A stretch of DNA of 17,498 nt from UBA4416 sp020846025. Lineage in GTDB: Bacteria; Bacteroidota; Bacteroidia; B-17B0; Aurantibacillaceae. Position 1 is the stretch's first letter, and each line of letters opens with the position of its first letter. The stretch is from positions 1 to 17,498 of the forward strand of contig CAUJDD010000007.1 in NCBI GenBank assembly GCA_963169295.1, given 5' to 3'. This document shows positions 6,508-14,779 of this stretch, one piece after another. The position numbers were made by a program, and so were the translations under genes. The notes under the pieces are model-generated. The model was not told where the DNA came from. It saw only the letters and a list, made by a program, of their open reading frames with translations, and searched no databases.

Positions 6508-9500
6508 TATAATTTACCTGCTAATGTGCAACTGAGTTTGTATTTATTTACTTTTCCTGATAAATCAAAAATCTCTATATATACCACATAAATTCCTATA
6601 GGTGCTTTCTCGTTGTTTTCATTGATACCATTCCAACTTATAACACCATCGGTTGGTAATTGCTCATTCTTCACTAAATACTTCACTAATCGCCCTTTAC
6701 TATCATATATAAAAATATTAGCTGCTTGTCCAGCAGAGTTTAATGTATATGAAATATTTAGAACATCTTGATAGCCATCATTGTCTGGTGAGAAGATAGG
6801 ATTAGGAATCACAAAACCATTACCGCCATCAGCTTTTAAATATTGTGAATTTTGATAAGCAGGTGTAGCAAAACCAACAGCTTCTGCAGCACTATTCCAA
6901 TTTGTTCTATCATCAGTATTTCTATTAAAATCTATCCGCTCCAATGAAACTCCCTTGGTAGTTACCAGCAATGGAAAGTGCATTTTAGAGGTATATTTAA
7001 GGTTATCAATAACTGTAAAAATAGTATCACTAAGTGTTACTACATCGTTATCAGTATTCATACTTGGCAAATCCTCTATATCCAAAAATCCTTTGGGGTT
7101 AGTGGTTGCATATTGTTGTTTAATAATATTACTGCTTTCTGAAATTACTACATAGTTTTGAGGAAATAATAAAAAACCTTCATCTGTTATTTTCTCTGTG
7201 TCTTTTAGAGTGTTGGTTAATGTGTCCATCGAACCTATTCGTAAATTCTTTAGGTTAATGGTTTTATCACTTCGATTATATAATTCCACAAAATCTACAC
7301 CGCCAGAATTCGGGTCAAATAACACTTCATTTATCACAACATCATTGGGTGATGGAGCTTGAGGTAAAGCAAATTGTGCGCTACCATTCATAATGATATT
7401 TCCTACACAATCACTGATGTTACTATTAACTGAGCAAGTATATAAAATACCTAATTGCATAGGAGCCGATAATTTTAATTTTACTTTTTTGTAATCTGGA
7501 CTAATAGGTAGAATAAATAGAGGGTTTGACAATCCATTATCAAAGGAATAAGTAAGTGGGTTGGTAAGTGTATTATAATTTAATGATTCGGTAAAAATAA
7601 GTAGGATAGTATCTGCACTGATGGTAACAATTCTATCTAGTTGCGGAGAACTGTTATCACTATTAGTAGCAGCTACCGAATTTGGGTATCCTGGTGTTCC
7701 ACCGTTTACATGTGTACTAGCATGCCAGTTGTATTGTCCGCCACAAGGGTTGTTAGCATCTATTTGTTCCATACTCCAGCCTCCTTCTGTTTTGTTAGCG
7801 TCATTATACCACGATGTATTATAGCTGATGGAATGAATGGTTACATTATTAGAGTCGCTTAAAGTAATAGTGGTGCCAGTATTTGATAATGAAGGAAAAC
7901 TAGCTACTTCTGTAACAGGCACTCCAAAGTTATTAAAGAACTGATTATAACTTCCAGTACCTGATAATACAATAAATCCATTAGGTTCAATGGTTACTTC
8001 AGGAATTTTTTTAGAGGTTGAGGTAGTGGCAAAGCTCCAATTTTTTAGATTAATAGAAAAGTTTGTTCGGTTTTTAAATTCAACATATTCTAAATTTGGT
8101 AATGCAATTGATGGATCGGGATCGGGCATTAACTCATTGATAACAATATCGTAGGCTTGTGCCTTGTAGCAGGAAAAAGCTTTAGAGTTAGGCATTAAAC
8201 TATTTCCACTACAATCCGAAATACCATTTACAGTTAGTGTGTAGTTTGTAGCATTGATGAGAGGACTCGAAAGCGATAATACAACGCAGGTGTTTCCAGA
8301 TGAAACAGTTGCTAAAGTGGGAGAGCCTATCCCACTTGATATGGTGTAATTTGTTATATTATTTAATTGTGATGATTCAATTACATCATTAAAGCAAACA
8401 TTAACGTGTAAAGAATCAATTACAGAAATGTTAGTAAACTGAGGCGCCACCGTATCAGGTAAAGTAGAATAAACAGAATTCACTAAACCAGGTGTTCCGC
8501 CATTGATATTATTGGAGCCAATCCAATTATTGATAGCCGAACAAGAAGCATTTAAGTTAGGATTAATCAACTCTAATGAATAACCGCCATCTTTTTTTAC
8601 AACATCTTTATACCAAGTATCTTTATAATTTACACTATCAATAATAACTCCACCACTTGTTTTTAAATAAATATTATCGCCTGAGTTGTTGAGTGATGGA
8701 AATGAACTAACTCCTAGTTTATTTGAATAACCTAATGCAGTAAATAAGACTGTATCAGAAATCGGACAAATAATAATATAATTATTAGGTGCTAAAATGT
8801 AATTTCCGAGTGTAGCACCTGTAAGTGTATAACCATCGGATACTCTTAATCCATTAAGATTGATGGGATTGGTGGTTCTGTTGTATAACTCTATGTATTC
8901 GGTATTTGGTAAGTTGATAATTGGAGAAGGATCGGCAAATATTTCATTAATAATTAAGTCTTTAAAATTTAATGTAATGGGAGCATAATAAGTAAAAGAT
9001 GTGGTTTCGGTAGTAATCGCATTTAGTGATAGATCTTGTACTCCGCTTACAGTAAGTGTGTTAGTAAGGGCATTGCTAAATGCTGTAGCAAAGGTTAAAT
9101 GCACTAGTGATGTGTTTGAGATGTCTCTACTGGCAATCGTTGGATTACCGATACCATTATTGGTATTATAATTACTGAGTGTTTGTACTGAACTTAAATC
9201 AACGGCTTCATTAAACAAAACATCTAATTGAGTACTCGAAATTACCGTATTACTTACAATACTTGGTGGAGTTACATCAGGTATTATGGTTTGAACTTGA
9301 ATATCATCAAAAAAATGTTTGCCAAAAAAACTACTGGTAGATTGTTTTATAACAATGCCAAAAAATGCTGAGCTTGAAAACGTATTATCGGTAATACTAC
9401 CTTCGCTCACATAACTACTACCGCTTCCTGATAAATCTCTTTCTAATGTGAATAAATTTGCACTAGTACGCGTTACTTTTACTTTTATTAAATTATTACT

Positions 9501-9935
9501 TGAACTAGAAACGGTAGAGTTAGCACCGTCTATAATAACAGTGTTTGTTCCTGCTGTACTTTTGTAAAGGCAAATATCATCGGAGGTGTTGCCAATTCTC
9601 ACAAAATAACCATTGATGTTTGAAGCTAATAAATTTGAATTATCAGATGTTAGATAAACATCCACATAATTAGAGCCAGAGGTCGCAAATTGTAAATTTA
9701 CCCAAAATTCCCAGGTACAATTAGCTGAAATAGTGTTAGTAGTACTGATATAAAAACTACTATTACTAGTAGTATTAGCTGATTTTAACTGTCCAGCACT
9801 TACCGTAAAATCAGTTGGAGAACTAGGTGTCCATGATGGATTTGTAGAGTAATCTCCGTCTGTAAAATTATCAGAAACTTGAGCGTTTAATTTAAAAACC
9901 AAAGTTAAACACCATAATAAAGCAAAAAAACGCAT
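6507..9935 (-). CDS. Large secreted protein with three Ig-like/lamin-tail-domain modules and a FlgD-like C-terminus
   Basis: I place the start at 9935 because it puts a clean signal peptide first (MRFFALLWCLTLVFKLNAQ, cut after LNA), giving 1142 residues. An in-frame ATG at 9983 would add 16 residues. Numbering from that longer form: a laminin-G/concanavalin-like region lies at about 38-232. Three repeats follow of an Ig-like domain (about 236-334, 510-606, 778-875) and a lamin tail domain (about 342-505, 611-770, 880-1047). Each lamin tail domain opens with a V/I-INE motif (LIINEIFADP, IVINELMPDP, VVINEVLFDP) and contains E-L-Y-N-R or E-F-K-N-R. Residues 1055-1155 (NPIFSPDNDGYQDVLNI to the end) resemble FlgD-like and T9SS C-terminal domains, so outer-surface display is likely. 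No enzyme motif is seen; adhesion or structure is a reasonable guess. comF overlaps its stop. Confidence 0.85.
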   Translation of the reverse strand: MRFFALLWCLTLVFKLNAQVSDNFTDGDYSTNPSWTPSSPTDFTVSAGQLKSANTTSNSSFYISTTNTISANCTWEFWVNLQFATSGSNYVDVYLTSDNSNLLASNINGYFVRIGNTSDDICLYKSTAGTNTVIIDGANSTVSSSSNNLIKVKVTRTSANLFTLERDLSGSGSSYVSEGSITDNTFSSSAFFGIVIKQSTSSFFGKHFFDDIQVQTIIPDVTPPSIVSNTVISSTQLDVLFNEAVDLSSVQTLSNYNTNNGIGNPTIASRDISNTSLVHLTFATAFSNALTNTLTVSGVQDLSLNAITTETTSFTYYAPITLNFKDLIINEIFADPSPIINLPNTEYIELYNRTTNPINLNGLRVSDGYTLTGATLGNYILAPNNYIIICPISDTVLFTALGYSNKLGVSSFPSLNNSGDNIYLKTSGGVIIDSVNYKDTWYKDVVKKDGGYSLELINPNLNASCSAINNWIGSNNINGGTPGLVNSVYSTLPDTVAPQFTNISVIDSLHVNVCFNDVIESSQLNNITNYTISSGIGSPTLATVSSGNTCVVLSLSSPLINATNYTLTVNGISDCSGNSLMPNSKAFSCYKAQAYDIVINELMPDPDPSIALPNLEYVEFKNRTNFSINLKNWSFATTSTSKKIPEVTIEPNGFIVLSGTGSYNQFFNNFGVPVTEVASFPSLSNTGTTITLSDSNNVTIHSISYNTSWYNDANKTEGGWSMEQIDANNPCGGQYNWHASTHVNGGTPGYPNSVAATNSDNSSPQLDRIVTISADTILLIFTESLNYNTLTNPLTYSFDNGLSNPLFILPISPDYKKVKLKLSAPMQLGILYTCSVNSNISDCVGNIIMNGSAQFALPQAPSPNDVVINEVLFDPNSGGVDFVELYNRSDKTINLKNLRIGSMDTLTNTLKDTEKITDEGFLLFPQNYVVISESSNIIKQQYATTNPKGFLDIEDLPSMNTDNDVVTLSDTIFTVIDNLKYTSKMHFPLLVTTKGVSLERIDFNRNTDDRTNWNSAAEAVGFATPAYQNSQYLKADGGNGFVIPNPIFSPDNDGYQDVLNISYTLNSAGQAANIFIYDSKGRLVKYLVKNEQLPTDGVISWNGINENNEKAPIGIYVVYIEIFDLSGKVNKYKLSCTLAGKL

Positions 9936-10031
9936 TGTATAAAAATATGACAAAACCAAGGTACTAAATTTTTTTGATAGCAAATAATTTTACACTTTTG
10001 GGGCACCTTATTTATAATTTAAAAATTAAAC

Positions 10032-11021
10032 ATGAAAATTGCAGTTGTTGGAGCAACTGGCTTAGTTGGCTCAAAAATGTTAGAAGTATTAGCGGAAAGA
10101 AACTTCCCTTTAACTGAATTAATACCTGTAGCCTCCGAGAAATCGGTAGGAAAGGAAATTGAATTTAAAGAGAAAAAGTATAAAGTACATTCCATGGCTG
10201 AGGCTATTGCTTCAAAACCTCTCATTGCTTTGTTTTCGGCTGGTGGTAGTACTTCTTTAGAATGGGCACCAAAATTTGCAGAGGTTGGCACCGTTGTTAT
10301 TGATAACTCATCGGCTTGGCGCATGGATGCCACCAAAAAATTGGTAGTTCCCGAAGTAAATGCACATGTGTTAGGGAAAGAGGATAAAATAATTGCAAAT
10401 CCCAATTGTTCAACCATACAGATGGTAGTAGCATTACAACCCTTACATCAAAAATATAAAATTAAACGTGTGGTGGTTTCTACTTATCAGTCGGTTACAG
10501 GAACTGGTGTAAAAGCTGTTGAACAATTAATGAATGAGCGTGCAGGTAAGGAAACCGAAATGGCTTATAAATATAAAATCGACTTAAACGTAATCCCTCA
10601 AATTGATGTGTTTGTAGATAATGGTTATACAAAAGAGGAAATGAAGATGATAAATGAAACTAAAAAAATTATGGGAGACGACACTATTCGTTTAACTGCT
10701 ACTACGGTTCGTATTCCTGTAATGGGAGGTCATAGCGAGAGTGTAAATATTGAATTTGAGAATGATTTTAATGTGCAAGATGTTTTCGACTTAATGAGAA
10801 ACACGAAAGGCGTTGTTTTAGAAGATGATATAAGTTCTCAAATTTATCCAATGCCACTTCATGCACATAATCGTGATGAGGTATTTGTAGGTAGAATTAG
10901 AAGAGATGAGTCGCAACCAAAAACTTTAAATATGTGGATTGTTTCGGATAATTTAAGAAAAGGTGCGGCAACTAATGCAGTACAAATTGCTGAGTATTTA
11001 ATTGAACAAAAATTAGTATAA
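10032..11021 (+). CDS. asd: Aspartate-semialdehyde dehydrogenase
   Basis: It catalyses NADPH-dependent reduction of aspartyl phosphate to aspartate semialdehyde, the branch point to lysine/diaminopimelate, threonine, methionine and isoleucine. The protein has 329 residues, as usual. It shows the nucleotide-binding GATGLVG (7-13), SAGGSTS (69-75), the active-site Cys126 in NPNCST (123-128), and the catalytic His234 in RIPVMGGHSE (228-237). The ATG at 10032 gives the expected N-terminus MKIAVVGATG. It is divergent from the large secreted protein, with 96 bp between the chosen starts; I could not find a convincing -33/-7 pair there. It abuts the DAHP synthase gene with no base between stop and next start, so the two are surely co-transcribed. 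Confidence 0.97.
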   Translation: MKIAVVGATGLVGSKMLEVLAERNFPLTELIPVASEKSVGKEIEFKEKKYKVHSMAEAIASKPLIALFSAGGSTSLEWAPKFAEVGTVVIDNSSAWRMDATKKLVVPEVNAHVLGKEDKIIANPNCSTIQMVVALQPLHQKYKIKRVVVSTYQSVTGTGVKAVEQLMNERAGKETEMAYKYKIDLNVIPQIDVFVDNGYTKEEMKMINETKKIMGDDTIRLTATTVRIPVMGGHSESVNIEFENDFNVQDVFDLMRNTKGVVLEDDISSQIYPMPLHAHNRDEVFVGRIRRDESQPKTLNMWIVSDNLRKGAATNAVQIAEYLIEQKLV

Positions 11022-12104
11022 TTGAAAATTCAGGCATTACATACTTGGATTACTCAATCTCCTTATGAGCCTTTATTAATAGCGGGTCCATGCGGAGCAG
11101 AAACTCGCGAACAAGTTTTAAAAACTGCTTCTGAACTTTCCAAAATTAAAAACATTAAAGTGTTTAGAGCAGGAATTTGGAAACCGCGTACCAGACCAAA
11201 TTCTTTTGAAGGTGTAGGTGAACAAGGCTTAGAATGGCTCAAAGAAGTAAAAGAACAATACGGATTTAAAACAACTGTTGAAGTTGCAAATGCCCAACAT
11301 ACCGAGTTGGCATTAAAACATGGTGTGGATATTTTATGGGTAGGTGCTCGTACAACTGGTAATCCGTTTAGTGTGCAAGAAATTGCAGATGTTGTTAAAG
11401 GAACTGATATTCCCGTTTTTATAAAAAATCCGATTCATGCCGATTTGCAATTATGGCTGGGCGCTATTGAACGTTTTTCTTTGGTTGGTATTTCAAAAAT
11501 TGTAGCAATACATCGTGGTTTTCATTATAGTGGTAAATCAGATTTTAGGAATAAACCATTATGGGAAATTGCCATTGAACTTAAAACAATTCTTCCCGAT
11601 TTGCCCATTATATGCGACCCAAGTCATATTGCGGGTAAGCGCGAATTAATTTTTGACGTAGCACAAAAAGCCCTTGATTTAGGTATGAATGGATTAATGA
11701 TTGAATCACATATTAATCCAGCAAAGGCATTGAGCGATGCTCTACAACAATTATTACCCAACGATTTACAAACGATATTAAGTCAATTAATTTATCGTCA
11801 AGCTACTGTTCAAGATAAAGCATGTACCGATAAACTCACACAGTTTAGAAACATGATAGATGTTGTAGATGATGAGTTAATGAATGTACTAAAAAAGAGA
11901 ATGCAAATTATTGAACAAATTGGGGATTACAAAAAAGAACACCATATCACTATTTTTCAGTTGGAGCGTTGGCAGGAAATTATACGCACCCGTCAACAGT
12001 GGGCTAAACAATTAGACTTACCAAAAGAATACATCGAAAAAATTTGTCAATTATTGCATGAAGAATCTATTCGAATTCAAACAGATGTGATGAACAAAAA
12101 ATAG
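11022..12104 (+). CDS. Bifunctional DAHP synthase / chorismate mutase (TTG start)
   Basis: Residues 1-255 are a type Iβ-like 3-deoxy-7-phosphoheptulonate synthase, condensing PEP and erythrose 4-phosphate at the first step of the shikimate pathway: AGPCGAET (21-28), KPRT (54-57), IKNP (134-137), CDPSHIAGKR (198-207). Residues 270-355 form an AroQ-type chorismate mutase (FRNMIDVVDDELM, KKRMQIIEQIGDYKK). In related fusions the mutase also senses prephenate. The usual Ser of AGPCSAET is Gly here. The start is inferred: no in-frame ATG lies between the asd stop and the conserved core, and TTG at 11022 comes directly after the asd TAA (11019-11021) in the same reading frame. Translation therefore probably depends on termination-reinitiation from asd. 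The stop is one base from the convergent peptidase gene. Confidence 0.93.
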   Translation: MKIQALHTWITQSPYEPLLIAGPCGAETREQVLKTASELSKIKNIKVFRAGIWKPRTRPNSFEGVGEQGLEWLKEVKEQYGFKTTVEVANAQHTELALKHGVDILWVGARTTGNPFSVQEIADVVKGTDIPVFIKNPIHADLQLWLGAIERFSLVGISKIVAIHRGFHYSGKSDFRNKPLWEIAIELKTILPDLPIICDPSHIAGKRELIFDVAQKALDLGMNGLMIESHINPAKALSDALQQLLPNDLQTILSQLIYRQATVQDKACTDKLTQFRNMIDVVDDELMNVLKKRMQIIEQIGDYKKEHHITIFQLERWQEIIRTRQQWAKQLDLPKEYIEKICQLLHEESIRIQTDVMNKK

Positions 12105-12105
12105 A

Positions 12106-12810
12106 TTATTCTTCACGATTATTTCCTAAGAATCTCCAGATGTAATAAGCCAACGTTGCAATAGAAGCTAACGCTGAAACAAAGTAAGTGTATGCAGCCC
12201 ATTTCAAAGCATCTTTAGCATGTTCATCTTCTTCTCCACGAGTAATATTGGCTGAGTTTAGCCAAGCTAAAGCTCTTTGACTTGCATCTACCTCTACAGG
12301 AAGAGTAACGATACTAAATAAGGTGATGATTCCTTGAAGAATTATAAATATAATTAACATTGTATTTGTAAGTGCAGGCATCATAAATGCTATTAAGGCT
12401 AAACCAATGGTTAAAAAGTTCATAATACTTGAACTGATTTGAACGGCTGGAACCATCTTGCTACGCATAGTTAGCCATTGATAGGCAGTGGCATGTTGCA
12501 CAGCGTGACCACACTCGTGCGCTGCTACCGCTGCTGCCGCTACATGTTGTCCGTGAAACACATCAGTACTTAAATTAACTGTTTTATTTACTGGATTATA
12601 ATGGTCAGTTAATTGCCCTTCTACAGAAACTACATTTACATCGTAAATGCCATTATCTCGTAACATCTTTTGTGCAACTTCTTTGCCACTTAGTCCACTA
12701 CTTAATCTTTCTTGTGAGTAATGTGAAAATTTTGATTTTAAACGGCTACTTACAAGCATACCAATGCCCATAAATATTAAACTGATAACTAAAAGAATTG
12801 GATCAAACAT
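12106..12810 (-). CDS. Zinc metallopeptidase, YugP / Zn-dependent neutral protease family 2
   Basis: This 234-residue membrane protein has an N-terminal helix (4-21), a cytosolic or periplasmic segment with the zinc motif HECGH (98-102, within AAHECGHAVQH), two hydrophobic segments (about 131-149 and 151-170), PVEVDASQRA (171-180) supplying the likely third zinc ligand, and a final helix (about 205-227). The family is widespread in Bacillota and Bacteroidota, and its substrate is not well defined. It sits back to back with the DAHP synthase gene, with one base between their stops. A TATTTTTG -7-like element lies 54-61 bp upstream of the ATG. Confidence 0.9.
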   Translation of the reverse strand: MFDPILLVISLIFMGIGMLVSSRLKSKFSHYSQERLSSGLSGKEVAQKMLRDNGIYDVNVVSVEGQLTDHYNPVNKTVNLSTDVFHGQHVAAAAVAAHECGHAVQHATAYQWLTMRSKMVPAVQISSSIMNFLTIGLALIAFMMPALTNTMLIIFIILQGIITLFSIVTLPVEVDASQRALAWLNSANITRGEEDEHAKDALKWAAYTYFVSALASIATLAYYIWRFLGNNREE

Positions 12811-12863
12811 AATTTTAATTTTAGAATAAAGAGTTCAACTTTTATACCATACTCATTTTAAGA

Positions 12864-12871
12864 CAAAAATA
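12864..12871 (-). promoter_or_regulatory. Possible -7 promoter element for the zinc peptidase
   Basis: On the minus strand this reads TATTTTTG, a full match to TAnnTTTG, 54-61 bp upstream of the ATG at 12810. A TTTG is present further upstream (12897-12900) but with 25 bp spacing instead of about 19-21, so only the -7 box is well supported. Confidence 0.35.
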
Positions 12872-13140
12872 CTTGTTTTGTTATCTAAAATTATGACAAA
12901 AGGTTACTTTTTAAGACGTTTTAAGAATTTTTTATTTAGCTAAAACTTGAGTCAAGAGAGATATTGCAAATATCATTTTATAGATTGAAAGCTATGAGAT
13001 ATTCATTAGAGTTAAATAAACTTTTTTAATCCTTAAATGTTTCAAGTTTTTAATAATGATGTATCAAGCAAAATATTATATATCTGGTTATTAATGAGCA
13101 ATTTTTCTGATATAAACAAATGAAGATAATTTAAAAATAA

Positions 13141-13168
13141 GCCCTTGAAATTATCAAATTTCAAGGGC
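13141..13168 (-). terminator. Rho-independent terminator for the T9SS Asp-box protein gene
   Basis: GCCCTTGAAATT (13141-13152) and AATTTCAAGGGC (13157-13168) form a perfect 12-bp stem around the loop ATCA. On the minus strand the stem is followed by TTATTTTTAAATT, a T-rich tract. It lies 24 bp beyond the stop codon of the gene at 13192-14487. The plus-strand side is not T-rich, so it should work in the minus direction only. Confidence 0.88.
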
Positions 13169-13191
13169 AAGGTGAGGCAAATTCAATAGAA

Positions 13192-14487
13192 TTATTCTTT
13201 TATGAATTTTGACAAACTCTTCGCACCACTTTTATCTTCTATCTCTATAAAGTAGATACCTGCTTTAAGGCTTGAAACATTAATTGAAACTGAATTCTCA
13301 AAAGTATTAATCCAACGACCATCTATTGAGAGAATATTAATTTTGTTAATTTGATGTAATTGGGTTCCTGAGATGAATAATGTGTTTTGTGCTGGATTTG
13401 GAAATAAAGTAATTTTATTCAAAAGATTAGATTCTTTTATACCCACATTGTTAGTAATTCCATATCGATAAATACAGCCTCCAACTCCGCTTGATCCAGC
13501 AGAAGAAGCATAAAATACCGGAGATGAACCCGATTCATCAATAGCAATGTCGTATAATCTTGTGTTTTCTAAGCCATTACTGTTGTTGCCCAAAATTGAT
13601 AGTAACGCCTCTGAACTATTAAATTTAGCTATACCACCACCATATATACATACATATATATTATCATTTGAATCGAACTCAATATCGTAAACCATTGAAC
13701 CATTCCCAACTAATGTAGTTGTACTCCATGATAAACCATTATTAGTGGATTTTAAAATTTCTCCAGAAGCAAGTCCAGCGTAAATGGTTCCTATACTGTT
13801 TTTCTTTAAGCAAACAACATAATTTGAGCCCGTTGAATAAATCTTGGCCCAAGTATTTGCAGTATCGTTGGTTCTGTATATTCCATTACTGCCACCAACT
13901 AGGATTATCGAATCATTAACTGCTAGTACACTCCAAATGGTTGATGCAGTTATACCATTACTTTTTTCTACCCACGAGTCTCCATTATCGATAGATTTAT
14001 AGACTTTAGCTCCTGATGCACCTAATCTTGTAGCAATATATATATTTCCATTCGGTGTTAGTGATAAATCTTCAACAATACGATTTCCAACAATGCCAGT
14101 TATAGAAGCAGCCCATGTATTTCCATCATCATCAGACTTAGAAATTGAATTCCCTAAAGATCCGCCCATTCCTAGAGCTATAATTCTATTACTATTCACT
14201 TTTCTAACACCGATATATCCATCCCCTACATAACCAGGTGTAGGACCAGGAATAGTTGCTTTAGTCCAGTTAGTCCCATTATTAGATGATTTGTAAACAC
14301 CAGATAAGGTTGCTGCTAAAATGTTAGCGCCATTCACAATTAAAACTTCATTACAGTCAGGATATTTTGTATTAGACATGACTTTATTTATACCATTTAA
14401 GATAGTGTCCCAAGTTTGAGAAATAAGCATTCCATTATACAAGAATAGAAAAGTAAATACTGTGATTTTCTGTAAATTTTTTTTCAT
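13192..14487 (-). CDS. Secreted Asp-box propeller-like protein with T9SS type A sorting domain
   Basis: The protein has 431 residues. The signal peptide is at 1-23 (MKKNLQK, aromatic/aliphatic core, cut near LIS|Q). Asp-box-like motifs recur: SSNNGTNW (67-74), SDDDGNTW (118-125), SIDNGDSW (165-172), a weaker TNDTANTW (206-213) and STNNGLSW (247-254), which predicts a beta-propeller. About 360-431 is the type A sorting domain: LFPNPAQNTLFISG, INILSIDGRWI, LKAGIYFIEI. No enzyme active site can be recognised. It resembles the protein at 2181-3437 in design, and its leader (AAAACTAAAAC before ATGAAAAAAAAT) resembles that gene's leader. It is closed by the hairpin at 13141 and appears monocistronic, with 292 bp to the next upstream gene. 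Confidence 0.9.
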   Translation of the reverse strand: MKKNLQKITVFTFLFLYNGMLISQTWDTILNGINKVMSNTKYPDCNEVLIVNGANILAATLSGVYKSSNNGTNWTKATIPGPTPGYVGDGYIGVRKVNSNRIIALGMGGSLGNSISKSDDDGNTWAASITGIVGNRIVEDLSLTPNGNIYIATRLGASGAKVYKSIDNGDSWVEKSNGITASTIWSVLAVNDSIILVGGSNGIYRTNDTANTWAKIYSTGSNYVVCLKKNSIGTIYAGLASGEILKSTNNGLSWSTTTLVGNGSMVYDIEFDSNDNIYVCIYGGGIAKFNSSEALLSILGNNSNGLENTRLYDIAIDESGSSPVFYASSAGSSGVGGCIYRYGITNNVGIKESNLLNKITLFPNPAQNTLFISGTQLHQINKINILSIDGRWINTFENSVSINVSSLKAGIYFIEIEDKSGAKSLSKFIKE

Positions 14488-14779
14488 AGTTTTAGTTTTA
14501 TTAGTTAATAATCATGCTAAACTAACTAATAATAAAATAATATAAAAGGGGTACATAATAGCTAAATGATTGCAACCCCACAAAAATGGGCTTTTAAAGA
14601 GTATTAATAATTAAAAAATACCCAATACTGGGTATGCTATTAGGATAATGAATTGTTTTAAAGATACATTTCATTTAAGAAAATACTAAAGAGAAAATAA
14701 AGTTGAGAATATATATTTTAATCTAATTGTATTTTTATTTAGAAACACAATCTATACTAAGGTAACAAAAAATCTTAAT
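14488..14779. other. 292-bp intergenic region with several short inverted repeats
   Basis: This separates the nfu-like gene (stop at 14780) from the T9SS protein it precedes on the minus strand. It is AT-rich except for small G/C blocks that form inverted repeats: GGGGT (14548-14552)/ACCCC (14575-14579), CCCA-CAAAAA-TGGG (14577-14590) and ATACCC-AATACT-GGGTAT (14618-14635). AGTATT (14600-14605) can also pair with AATACT (14624-14629), in competition with the last one. They might be leader structures or part of nfu termination. No full TAnnTTTG box was found on the minus strand; CATTTTTG at 14581-14588 is one base off. Confidence 0.4.

Larger units (their letters stand above)
12811..13191. other. 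381-bp AT-rich intergenic region, no gene seen
   Basis: This lies between the peptidase start and the stop of the next minus-strand gene. It holds a possible peptidase promoter near 12864 and the strong terminator at 13141-13168. In between are only small palindromes: CTTGA-G-TCAAG (12946-12956) and GATATT-GCA-AATATC (12960-12974). The longest ATG frames are very short and not protein-like. Confidence 0.6.

Noticed and set aside
10019..10417. 132-residue open frame opposite asd
   Set aside because: It lies wholly antisense to the well-supported asd coding region and has no recognisable features. Other overlapping frames inside the large genes (for example opposite the lamin-tail, nfu and asnS genes) were dropped for the same reason.
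3592..12926. 15-base match TTAAGACGTTTTAAG near 3592 and near 12911
   Set aside because: One copy is inside a conserved coding segment and the other in AT-rich intergenic DNA. Such a match length is expected by chance in a window of this size and composition.
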